A stretch of DNA of 5,176 nt from Elusimicrobiota bacterium (GCA_028717865.1 JAQUMZ010000217.1:1-5176), one strand, 5' to 3'. Shown: positions 1 to 4,996, counted from the stretch's first letter. The notes: generated by a model from the sequence alone, not told the origin. Translations and numbers: made by a program.

Positions 1-335
1 GCGGTTTGTTGTACGACCGCCGTTCGAACGGCCCGCGCTTGCTCTGCGACCGTAAGATTCTCTATCGCATCGGGAGCGAGAGAGGCTCGACTCATGACAT
101 TCAGAAGAGATGGAGCCAGGCTTTCGGAGATGCCTAAGGCCCCGAACAGCTGGAGATTGTTTTCAAAATGACGGATCCAGGCGCCGGTACGGACTTGCGC
201 GGAAGATTGTGGCTGAGTCCCGCCGGGTCGGGCCGTGTTGGCGGCGGCAAAGGCCGACATCGGCAGGGACATCCATAGAAGGGAAGCCGTCAGCAAACAG
301 GCCAACGATTTCTTGACGACAATTTTAGATGGCAT
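1..335 (-). CDS. Secreted protein of unknown function, N-terminal part only
   Basis: The reading frame opens at ATG 335-333 and stays open for 111 codons to the left edge, so the C-terminus is missing. An AGGAGG Shine-Dalgarno sequence sits at 345-340, only 4 nt from the ATG. The first 32 residues form a clear Sec signal peptide: a basic n-region (K4, K8, K9), a hydrophobic core (about residues 11-24) and a small-residue cleavage zone around SAFA-AAN (residues 27-33). The mature part begins with a Pro/Gln/Ser-rich linker (about 34-46), then becomes helical in character with no cysteines or metal motifs in view. I do not recognise the family. The protein is presumably exported to the periplasm or cell surface. 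It lies downstream of the glycosyltransferase on the same strand, but a 154-bp gap with a hairpin suggests a separate transcription unit. The signal peptide and Shine-Dalgarno make the gene itself fairly certain. Confidence 0.8.
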   Translation of the reverse strand, partial: MPSKIVVKKSLACLLTASLLWMSLPMSAFAAANTARPGGTQPQSSAQVRTGAWIRHFENNLQLFGALGISESLAPSLLNVMSRASLAPDAIENLTVAEQARAVRTAVVQQT

Positions 336-339
336 ACAG

Positions 340-392
340 CCTCCTCCCCGCCGGAACCAACATCAAGGTCAGTATTGATCAGCGGGCGGAGG
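340..392 (-). promoter_or_regulatory. Possible leader stem covering the Shine-Dalgarno of the secreted-protein gene
   Basis: On the minus strand CCTCCGCC (392-385) can pair with GGC (352-350) and GGAGG (347-343), leaving a 2-nt bulge (349-348) and a loop of about 32 nt. The pairing takes up half of the AGGAGG ribosome-binding site at 345-340. This would hide the site when folded, but a GC-rich leader can give such pairing by chance. No ligand-binding fold is recognised. Confidence 0.2.
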
Positions 393-406
393 ATTGCATG
401 GGGCTA

Positions 407-454
407 GAGGACCCTGCGCTAGCCGCCGAGGACCCTGGTTGATTTGGGCCCAAA
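407..454. repeat. Short direct repeat and 12-bp palindrome in the gap
   Basis: The 336-489 gap holds no gene. GAGGACCCTG occurs at 407-416 and again at 428-437, each preceded by GCTAG (403-407 and 418-422). A perfect 12-bp palindrome, TTTGGGCCCAAA, follows at 443-454. These could be a protein-binding site upstream of the secreted-protein gene, or the second half of a compound terminator with the adjacent hairpin. The sequence does not decide which. Confidence 0.4.
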
Positions 455-474
455 GACCCCTTGGAAAAGGGGTC
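455..474 (-). terminator. Hairpin after the glycosyltransferase gene, terminator-like
   Basis: GACCCCTT and AAGGGGTC form a perfect 8-bp stem around a 4-nt loop, 15 nt past the stop codon of the glycosyltransferase. Read on the minus strand, the stem is followed by only three T residues and then the TTTGGGCCCAAA palindrome, so it lacks the long U-tract of a classic intrinsic terminator. Its position makes it the best candidate for ending the regulator-glycosyltransferase transcript. It could also act as a 3'-end stabiliser. Confidence 0.45.
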
Positions 475-489
475 GTCGGAATTTGAAGG

Positions 490-2136
490 TTAGTCGCTGA
501 TTCCGGCCCGCACCTGCCGCGCCGCGTTGCGCATCCTTTCGGCCTTGGCCCCGTCCCCTTCGAGCCGGGCCGCGGCCTCCAGGGCCCAGGCCGCCTCCCG
601 GGCCTGGCCGCGCCCGGCCTGCAGCAGCCCCAGGTTCAGGTAGGAGGCCTCGAAATTCGGGTCGGCCCGGATGGAGAGCCGGTATTCCTCGGCGGCCCGG
701 TCCGGCCAGCCCTGGTTGGCGTAGATCACGCCCATGCTGTAATGCGTGACCGCCATGTCCTCCTCGCCGATTAGCCTCAGCCGCGACAGCTGGAAGGAGG
801 CGGCCAAGAGCAGGCCCAGGGCCGCGGCCTTGAGCCAGGACCGGCCCCGCAGCAGCGCCTCCAGGCGCGTGAAGGCGAAGGCCGCGAAGGGTATGAGCGC
901 CGCCGCCGCGGGAAAGCGGTAGCGTGACAGGACCATGAAGGCGGCGTTGAGCGCCAGATAGGCCAGGACGTAGGCGTGCGCCGGGAAGGTCCGCCGCCAG
1001 GAGGCCAGGCTCCAGAGCATGCCCGCCAAGCCCAGGGGCGCCACCAAGCCCCAGCCGGGCAGGGGCAGGGGGCCCAGCCGCGAGAAATTTTGAAACAACG
1101 TCAGGAAGAAATTATCCGGAGGCTCGCGGCGGTTCCAGAAATAGCCGGCCTTGCGCCGCACCAGCCGCCAGGCCTCGCGGGGCCGCAGGACGAACCAGTC
1201 GCGGGCCCGGCCGGCCCAGTAGCGGTCGGCCTCGCGCGCCGAGAGCTCCCGGCCCAGGACGCGCCGGGCCTCGGCTTGGAAATCCTCGTATTGATGCCCC
1301 GGCCCGCCGCGGGCGAAAGACGCGGGCCGGTTGAGCCCGTCGGCTTCTGGGTTGTTGCCCAGGTAGAGGTTGACCCCGCCGCTGGCCGTCGCCAGGCCCC
1401 AGCCCGAGGCGGGATCGACCAGCCGGTTGCGTATCTGGAAAGGCAGCATGGGCAGCCAGGTCCCCAGCAGCAGAAGCCCCGCGGCCGCGGCCAGCCTGGC
1501 CCGGTTCGCGTAAAGCAGCCCCGCGCACCAGAGCAGCGACAGCGGCAGCAGGGCCAGGGCCGTGGGCCGAAACGCGGCCGAGGCGCCCAGGCACAGGCCC
1601 GCGGCCAGCCAGGTCCCAAGTCCCCCGCGCCGGGCGCCGAGCAATGCGAGCAGCCAGGCCGAGTTGAGCAGGTAGATGTGCAGCTCGCCCAGGTAGCGGG
1701 ATTCGAAGAAAAAGGCCGGTCCGTAGAGCGCGGCCAGTATCCCGGCGACCCAGGCGCAGCGGCGGTCGAACAGCTCGTCGGCGACGCGGAAGATCAGCGC
1801 GGCGGCCAGCGCGCCCAGGACGTGCTGGAATACGAATACGGCCGCGAACCCCGTGCCCGTCAGCTTGCCCAGCAGGGCCAGGAGATAGGGATAGGCCGGA
1901 TTGAAGCGGAAGGGGCCCAGGCTCGGGGCCAGCCAGCCTTCCCGGGCGATGACATCCGCCCAGGCGCGGAAGATGTTGTCGTCGAGCAGGGGCGTGCGCA
2001 GCCAGAAGTCCCCGCGGTTGAGCCAGAGATGGACGAGCCGCAGGGCCAGGGCGCAGAGAAACAGCGCCAGTCCGGCCGGGACGCGGCCCCGCGGGGCGGA
2101 GCAGACCGTCGCAACGGCCGGGCGCCGGCGGCTCAG
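490..2136 (-). CDS. GT39/PMT-like membrane glycosyltransferase with C-terminal TPRs
   Basis: A 548-residue polytopic membrane protein, probably a GT-C fold enzyme moving a sugar from a polyprenyl-phosphate carrier to an acceptor outside the inner membrane; donor and acceptor are unknown. After the first membrane segment (about 22-39) comes an acidic loop with LLDD (50-53), where GT-C enzymes keep catalytic acidic residues. FNPAYPYLLALL (from 78) and FRP (189-191) follow. GGVNLYLGNNPEADG (about 253-267) and the YFWN and SRYRFP segments are hallmarks of the bacterial GT39-TPR family. About ten membrane segments are visible, then two TPR units (about 462-530). No ATG, GTG or TTG occurs in frame between codon 165 (TTG at 1644) and the regulator gene, yet this stretch encodes the essential first membrane segments. 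I therefore place the start at CTG 2136-2134, which overlaps the regulator's TGA. A start at 1644 would remove the acidic loop. Family call sure, exact start likely. Confidence 0.88.
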   Translation of the reverse strand: MSRRRPAVATVCSAPRGRVPAGLALFLCALALRLVHLWLNRGDFWLRTPLLDDNIFRAWADVIAREGWLAPSLGPFRFNPAYPYLLALLGKLTGTGFAAVFVFQHVLGALAAALIFRVADELFDRRCAWVAGILAALYGPAFFFESRYLGELHIYLLNSAWLLALLGARRGGLGTWLAAGLCLGASAAFRPTALALLPLSLLWCAGLLYANRARLAAAAGLLLLGTWLPMLPFQIRNRLVDPASGWGLATASGGVNLYLGNNPEADGLNRPASFARGGPGHQYEDFQAEARRVLGRELSAREADRYWAGRARDWFVLRPREAWRLVRRKAGYFWNRREPPDNFFLTLFQNFSRLGPLPLPGWGLVAPLGLAGMLWSLASWRRTFPAHAYVLAYLALNAAFMVLSRYRFPAAAALIPFAAFAFTRLEALLRGRSWLKAAALGLLLAASFQLSRLRLIGEEDMAVTHYSMGVIYANQGWPDRAAEEYRLSIRADPNFEASYLNLGLLQAGRGQAREAAWALEAAARLEGDGAKAERMRNAARQVRAGISD

Positions 2137-2504
2137 GGTTCGGCCTCCAGCAGTTCGGCCAAAAGCGCGGCGAGTTGCCGCATGTCCACCGGCTTGGGGA
2201 CGATTCCGCGGGCGCCCAGCAGCTTGGCGTCGCGCGCGAGCTCGTCGTCGCAGTGTCCGCTCACGATGAGAACGGGGGCCGCCGTCGCGCGCCGGATCCC
2301 GGCCAGGGCCTTGAGCCCCGTCATGCCGGGCAGGTTGTTGTCCAGCAGGATCAGGTCGAAGCGCTCCGCGCCCAGGCGGGCCAGCGCGTCCTCGGCGCTT
2401 CCCGCCGCGGCCGTGGAGTAGCCGCGGCTTTCCAGCTGCCGGCGCAAGATGTCCCGCACGCAGAGCTCGTCATCGACTATCAGTACGCGCGCGCCGGAGG
2501 GCAT
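2133..2504 (-). CDS. Stand-alone receiver-domain response regulator
   Basis: A 123-residue protein made of one CheY-type receiver domain and nothing else. The acidic pocket is D11-D12, the phospho-acceptor is D55 in LLDNNLPGMTG, the switch serine is S82 in VLIVSG, and the conserved lysine is K104 followed by P105, so all key residues are present. With no output domain it must act through a partner protein or in a phosphorelay. No histidine kinase is in the window. It is the first gene of the operon, and its TGA (2135-2133) overlaps the CTG start of the glycosyltransferase, so the two are probably translationally coupled. The start at ATG 2504 is forced: it is only 10 codons before the D11-D12 pair, no Shine-Dalgarno precedes it, and a TATAAT box lies 5 nt upstream. 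The mRNA is therefore predicted to be leaderless. A role in controlling the glycosyltransferase or its pathway is inference from linkage only. Confidence 0.92.
   Translation of the reverse strand: MPSGARVLIVDDELCVRDILRRQLESRGYSTAAAGSAEDALARLGAERFDLILLDNNLPGMTGLKALAGIRRATAAPVLIVSGHCDDELARDAKLLGARGIVPKPVDMRQLAALLAELLEAEP
2144..2148 (-). promoter_or_regulatory. Ribosome-binding site for the CTG start
   Basis: GGAGG reads on the minus strand from 2148 to 2144, inside the last codons of the response regulator, 7 nt before CTG 2136-2134. That spacing is ideal for initiation. It supports coupled reinitiation at CTGA, the counterpart of the common ATGA stop/start overlap. Confidence 0.6.
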
Positions 2505-2509
2505 GGCAC

Positions 2510-2515
2510 ATTATA
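2510..2515 (-). promoter_or_regulatory. -10 box of the response regulator operon (leaderless)
   Basis: A perfect TATAAT reads from 2515 to 2510 on the minus strand and is separated from the ATG by only GTGCC. A transcript starting about 7 nt after the box would begin at or beside the A of the start codon. No convincing -35 hexamer lies at the usual 16-18 nt; the best-placed sequence, TCAACC, matches poorly. Confidence 0.6.
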
Positions 2516-2534
2516 CAAATGCGGCCGCCCGGGG

Positions 2535-2562
2535 TTGATTCCGGCCGGGTTTCTGGTATCAT
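2535..2562 (+). promoter_or_regulatory. Promoter of the glycine-zipper lipoprotein gene (leaderless)
   Basis: TTGATT (2535-2540) as -35, a 16-nt spacer and TATCAT (2557-2562) as -10, with a TGG extension at 2554-2556 that matches the extended -10 TGn motif. The -10 ends 6 nt before the GTG start at 2569, so the predicted transcription start falls on the start codon. No Shine-Dalgarno fits between them. Confidence 0.6.
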
Positions 2563-2568
2563 TTAGCC

Positions 2569-2979
2569 GTGCCCCGCGCGCGCATCGGACTCATCCTGAT
2601 TTCGGCGCTGCTGGCCGGCTGTGCTGCGCCCCGGCCCGTCCTTTACCCCGATGAGCGCCTCCAGGCCATGCCCAAGGAAACCGTGTCTCGGGACATCGCC
2701 GACTGCGACGCCCGAGCCAAGGAGTACGTCCAGGCCAACAAGGGGCGGATCGTGGCCCGCCGCACCGGGGCGGGCGCGATGTTCGGGGCTTTTCTGGGGC
2801 TGATCGCCGGGGCCTTCACCGGCGACTACGGCCGGGCCGTGTCGGAGGGTGCGGCGATGGGCGCGGCCACGGGTCTGATCCACGGCGCGGTGACGGCCAA
2901 CAGCCCCGAGGGCGTGCACCGGCGCTTCGTGGAGTATTGCCTGATCGAGAAGGGCTACAAGCCCATGGGCTGGAAATAA
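2569..2979 (+). CDS. Glycine-zipper outer-membrane-type lipoprotein
   Basis: A 136-residue lipoprotein precursor. The signal peptide ends in the lipobox LAGC with the lipid-bearing C18, and no aspartate follows at +2, so sorting to the outer membrane is expected under the classical Lol rule. The mature part starts with a polar region (about 24-60) carrying one cysteine at about residue 43. Two glycine-rich segments follow (about 66-84 and 93-106), with G/A spaced every four residues as in glycine-zipper proteins that pack or span in the membrane. The C-terminus, with YC, EKGY and a final GW, matches a widespread family of small bacterial glycine-zipper lipoproteins of unknown exact role, likely in the cell envelope. 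The GTG start is chosen because it gives a complete signal peptide and lies 6 nt after a -10 box. The gene is monocistronic and divergent from the regulator operon. Confidence 0.85.
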   Translation: MPRARIGLILISALLAGCAAPRPVLYPDERLQAMPKETVSRDIADCDARAKEYVQANKGRIVARRTGAGAMFGAFLGLIAGAFTGDYGRAVSEGAAMGAATGLIHGAVTANSPEGVHRRFVEYCLIEKGYKPMGWK

Positions 2980-3133
2980 ACGCCAGCCGCAGCAGGGGCC
3001 GCAAGGTCTCCCAGCCCGCGGGGCCCTCGGCCAGCATGACCGCCACCGAGGCCTGGGCCGAGGCCGGGGCGGCCAGGCGTTGGGGGCGGCGTTCGGCCAG
3101 TTCGGCGCGCAGCGCCGCGAAAGGTTGTTCCAT
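2980..3133 (-). pseudogene. Truncated N-terminus of a Nudix hydrolase gene
   Basis: From ATG 3133-3131 the minus strand encodes about 50 residues (starting MEQPFAALRAELAERRPQRL, later ASVAVMLAEG and WETL). This resembles the N-terminus and first beta strand of CoA-pyrophosphatase-like Nudix hydrolases, just before the expected LLFIRRA segment. Past about 2999 the resemblance stops. The frame then runs antisense into the 3' end of the lipoprotein gene until a stop at 2816. The Nudix box (GX5EX7REUXEEXGU) is absent, so no enzyme can be made. The 3' part has been lost at a junction that abuts the lipoprotein stop codon. No good Shine-Dalgarno precedes the ATG. The family assignment is by eye over a short stretch, so it is moderate only. 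Confidence 0.45.
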
Positions 3134-3143
3134 GGGAGGCTTG

Positions 3144-3235
3144 GCCCGGCTCGCCCTTTGGCACGGACACGACCGTGTGCCAGGCTTCGTCGGGCACAGG
3201 CTTATGCCGTAGTATGCGCAGGCGCTGTTGCAATG
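3144..3235 (-). pseudogene. Possible remnant of a second minus-strand gene, family unknown
   Basis: In a different minus-strand frame from the Nudix remnant, about 30 codons read like real protein (RLRILRHKPVPDEAWHTVVS, then VPKGEPG) with third positions mostly G or C, as in the bona fide genes to the left. There is no plausible start: the sequence upstream becomes the AT-richer ATPase promoter region. There is also no stop where the Nudix remnant begins. I read it as the tail of a gene that once preceded the Nudix gene. I do not recognise the family, and chance coding appearance in GC-rich DNA is a real alternative. Confidence 0.25.
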
Positions 3236-3276
3236 CGCTGCGAGATTGTATCCCAGGATGGGATTGTGGCATTCCA

Positions 3277-3285
3277 TGTTATAAT
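3277..3285 (+). promoter_or_regulatory. Extended -10 promoter of the ATPase gene
   Basis: TGTTATAAT (3277-3285) is a perfect extended -10 (TGn plus TATAAT) in an AT-rich patch. No good -35 stands at normal spacing, which extended -10 promoters can do without. Transcription would start near 3292, giving a leader of about 35 nt that carries the AAGGA ribosome-binding site. Confidence 0.6.
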
Positions 3286-3291
3286 TAGGAA

Positions 3292-3301
3292 ACTCTAGAG
3301 T
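3292..3301. promoter_or_regulatory. 10-bp palindrome at the predicted ATPase transcription start
   Basis: ACTCTAGAGT is perfectly self-complementary and sits about 6 nt after the -10 box, where a bound dimer would block initiation. It could be an operator, but a single 10-bp palindrome with no second copy is weak support. Confidence 0.25.
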
Positions 3302-3326
3302 AAGCTACTGTAAAGGAACCAATATC

Positions 3327-4685
3327 ATGTGGATGGGTCGAGAGCAAGAACTGGGGACATTAAAACGGATCGCCCAAAGCGACCGGGCGGGGTTTCTTTT
3401 GCTCTACGGCAGGCGCAGGGTCGGCAAAAGCGAACTCATCGACCAGTTCCTGAAGTCACAGCCCGGCGTGCGCCTGCTGGCGCGGGAGGAAGCCGAGGCG
3501 CTTCAACTCAAGCAGGTTTCAGAAGTTTTGGCGGAGCATTTTCAAGACGGGCTTCTCAAAACCAATCCCTTCACGAAATGGGACGCGTTCTTCTACTACC
3601 TGGCGGACAAGGCCAAGGAACGGATCGTCATCGCCCTTGATGAGTTCCCCTACCTCGTCGGGACCAACAGCTCCCTCCCCTCCTTGCTCCAGTACCATTG
3701 GGACCAGAAGCTCCGCAAGACCAAGATCCTTCTGATCCTTTGCGGCTCCAGCATCGCCATGATGGAGAACCTCATGGGATCGCGGTCGCCTCTCTACGGC
3801 CGCAGGACCACGCAACTGCTCCTCAAGCCACTGCGTTTTGCCGATGCGCTCCCGCACCTGGGGCATGCGCGACAAGCCGTGGAGGCCTACTCGGTGTTCG
3901 GCGGAACGCCGGCTTATCTCGTGGAGTATGACCGGCACCAAGGCCTCTGGCACAACATTCGGGAGAAGATACTAAGCCCGGAACGCGCCCTCTACCGGGA
4001 CGCGGAGTTCGTGCTGCGCCAGGAGGTCCGCGAGCCGCGGGCCTACTTCTCGATCCTGGAATCCATCGCCAAAGGGAACACCAGGATCGGGCATATCATC
4101 AACGATACGGGGCTCGACAAGGGCGTGGTGGCCAAGTACCTAGGGGTCTTGAGCGACCTGCATCTGGTCCGGCGCGAGGTGCCTATCACGGAGAAGAGTC
4201 CGGCGAAATCCCGCAAGGGGATTTACCGCCTTTCGGACTATTACTTCCGGTTCTGGTTCCGCTTCGTCTACCCTTACGCCCAGGCAATTGAAGAAGGCCG
4301 CCAGGACTGGCTCGTGGACAAAGTCATCCGGCCGCGCCTGGATGAGTTCGTCGGCCCTGTCTTCGAGGCCGTGGCCCGCGAAGCCCTGCAGGCCATGGAC
4401 AGCGCCGGGCAGCTTCCATTCCAACTCGTCAAGATCGGCCGGTGGTGGGACAAGGACGCCGAGATCGACCTGATCGGCATCGGCGAAAAGGAGAACATCT
4501 TCTGCGAGGTCAAGTGGAGCGACAATGTCGACGCATCAGAGGTGGTGTACCAACTCCAGCAGAAGGCCGCGAGCGCCGGCCTCAAAGGCAAACCCCACTT
4601 CTGCGTGATCGCCCGGAGCTTCAAGCGCGAAGCGGCGGACACGCTTCATCTGGATTTAAAGAAGCTGGAGAAGTTCCTTGCCTGA
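3327..4685 (+). CDS. Archaeal-type ATPase with C-terminal DUF234 nuclease-like domain
   Basis: A 452-residue protein of the ATPase_2/DUF234 family, common in archaea and scattered in bacteria; cellular role not established. The P-loop NTPase domain has Walker A at G28-RRRV-GKS (28-35), Walker B at VIALDEF (D105-E106), a sensor-like CGSS (139-142) and possible arginine fingers R159/R160 in LYGRR. The family signature FGGTPAYL follows (191-198). A winged-helix segment lies at about 240-290, then the DUF234 signature YRLSDYYFRFWFRF (300-313). The C-terminus carries a PD-(D/E)XK-like arrangement: E379 and D381 in DAEIDLIG, then E394-V-K396 in CEVKW. All these residues are intact, so the ATPase and possibly nuclease or DNA-binding activity could be functional. 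The ATG at 3327 has AAGGA (3313-3317) 9 nt upstream. The gene stands alone and is less GC-rich than the left-hand genes, with gene debris on one side and a tRNA on the other. This fits horizontal acquisition. Confidence 0.93.
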   Translation: MWMGREQELGTLKRIAQSDRAGFLLLYGRRRVGKSELIDQFLKSQPGVRLLAREEAEALQLKQVSEVLAEHFQDGLLKTNPFTKWDAFFYYLADKAKERIVIALDEFPYLVGTNSSLPSLLQYHWDQKLRKTKILLILCGSSIAMMENLMGSRSPLYGRRTTQLLLKPLRFADALPHLGHARQAVEAYSVFGGTPAYLVEYDRHQGLWHNIREKILSPERALYRDAEFVLRQEVREPRAYFSILESIAKGNTRIGHIINDTGLDKGVVAKYLGVLSDLHLVRREVPITEKSPAKSRKGIYRLSDYYFRFWFRFVYPYAQAIEEGRQDWLVDKVIRPRLDEFVGPVFEAVAREALQAMDSAGQLPFQLVKIGRWWDKDAEIDLIGIGEKENIFCEVKWSDNVDASEVVYQLQQKAASAGLKGKPHFCVIARSFKREAADTLHLDLKKLEKFLA

Positions 4686-4771
4686 TTGTTTCGCCAGGCC
4701 AAACTGCACACAAAAACGCACAATTTATTCTGGAGCATTTTTAGGCCGCTGTATTTCCGCATCAAGAAAAG

Positions 4772-4780
4772 TGTTGTAAT
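4772..4780 (+). promoter_or_regulatory. Possible promoter of the tRNA-Asp gene
   Basis: TGTTGTAAT fits an extended -10 (TGn plus TGTAAT, five of six bases of TATAAT). It would start transcription near 4787, about 12 nt before the mature tRNA end. No good -35 is seen. The rest of the 4686-4798 gap is AT-richer non-coding sequence; a weak GCCTG/CAGGC stem at 4680-4699 overlaps the ATPase stop and has no T-run. Confidence 0.35.
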
Positions 4781-4798
4781 CCTGTCGGTATCCATTTT

Positions 4799-4874
4799 GG
4801 GGTCGTGGTGTAGCTTGGTTTAACACGCTGCCCTGTCAAGGCGGAGACCGCAGGTTAAAATCCCGTCGGCCCCG
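4799..4874 (+). tRNA. tRNA-Asp (anticodon GUC), T-arm degenerate
   Basis: The cloverleaf folds by hand. The acceptor stem is GGGGTCG (4799-4805) with CGGCCCC (4867-4873), one G-U pair. The D-stem is GTGT with ACAC (4808-4811 and 4823-4826), with GG at 4817-4818. The anticodon stem is CTGCC with GGCGG (4828-4832 and 4840-4844), and the loop CTGTCAA has anticodon GTC at 4835-4837. U8-A14 and G15-C48 are kept. The T-arm is abnormal: GCAGG (4850-4854) against CCCGT (4862-4866) has an A-C mismatch at position 51:63, and the loop reads TTAAAAT instead of TTCRANN, so C56 is A and the G19-C56 tertiary pair is lost. The 3' CCA is not encoded. It may be a working but weakened tRNA, a decaying copy or a sequence error. 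Identity as Asp is firm, function less so. Confidence 0.85.
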
Positions 4875-4996
4875 AGTTCCACTTTATTCGATTATCCGCT
4901 GTTCCGTCGTCGTTCTTCTGCGTTTTATTGCGCCGTTCGGCCGGTTTTGTCAATTTTCTTACTGGTTTGCTCAGTCACCCCTCGCTCAAGGTCAGG

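Noticed and set aside
20..31. Perfect 12-bp palindrome CCGTTCGAACGG
   Set aside because: It lies inside the secreted-protein coding frame and is readily explained by codon use.
976..2421. A 481-codon open frame on the plus strand
   Set aside because: It lies antisense to the glycosyltransferase and regulator, is full of Gln/Gly/Pro/Arg as expected from the shadow of a GC-rich gene, and shows no domain.
3159..3182. Hairpin-like TGGCACGG...CCGTGTGCCA
   Set aside because: It has a bulge, no following T-run, and falls in the coding-like remnant; no gene end needs it.
3329..3640. Peptide ALRQAQGR in an alternate plus frame, resembling an interspersed-repeat peptide seen in some genomes
   Set aside because: It is the out-of-frame reading of the ATPase Walker A codons; no second copy of the DNA exists in the window.
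4680..4699. GCCTG/CAGGC stem at the ATPase stop codon as a terminator
   Set aside because: Five base pairs with a ten-base loop and no U-tract after it.
4932..4948. GCCGTTCGGC followed by CGGTTTT as a terminator for the tRNA
   Set aside because: The stem is only three to four base pairs with a minimal loop and does not lead directly into the T-run; too weak to annotate.
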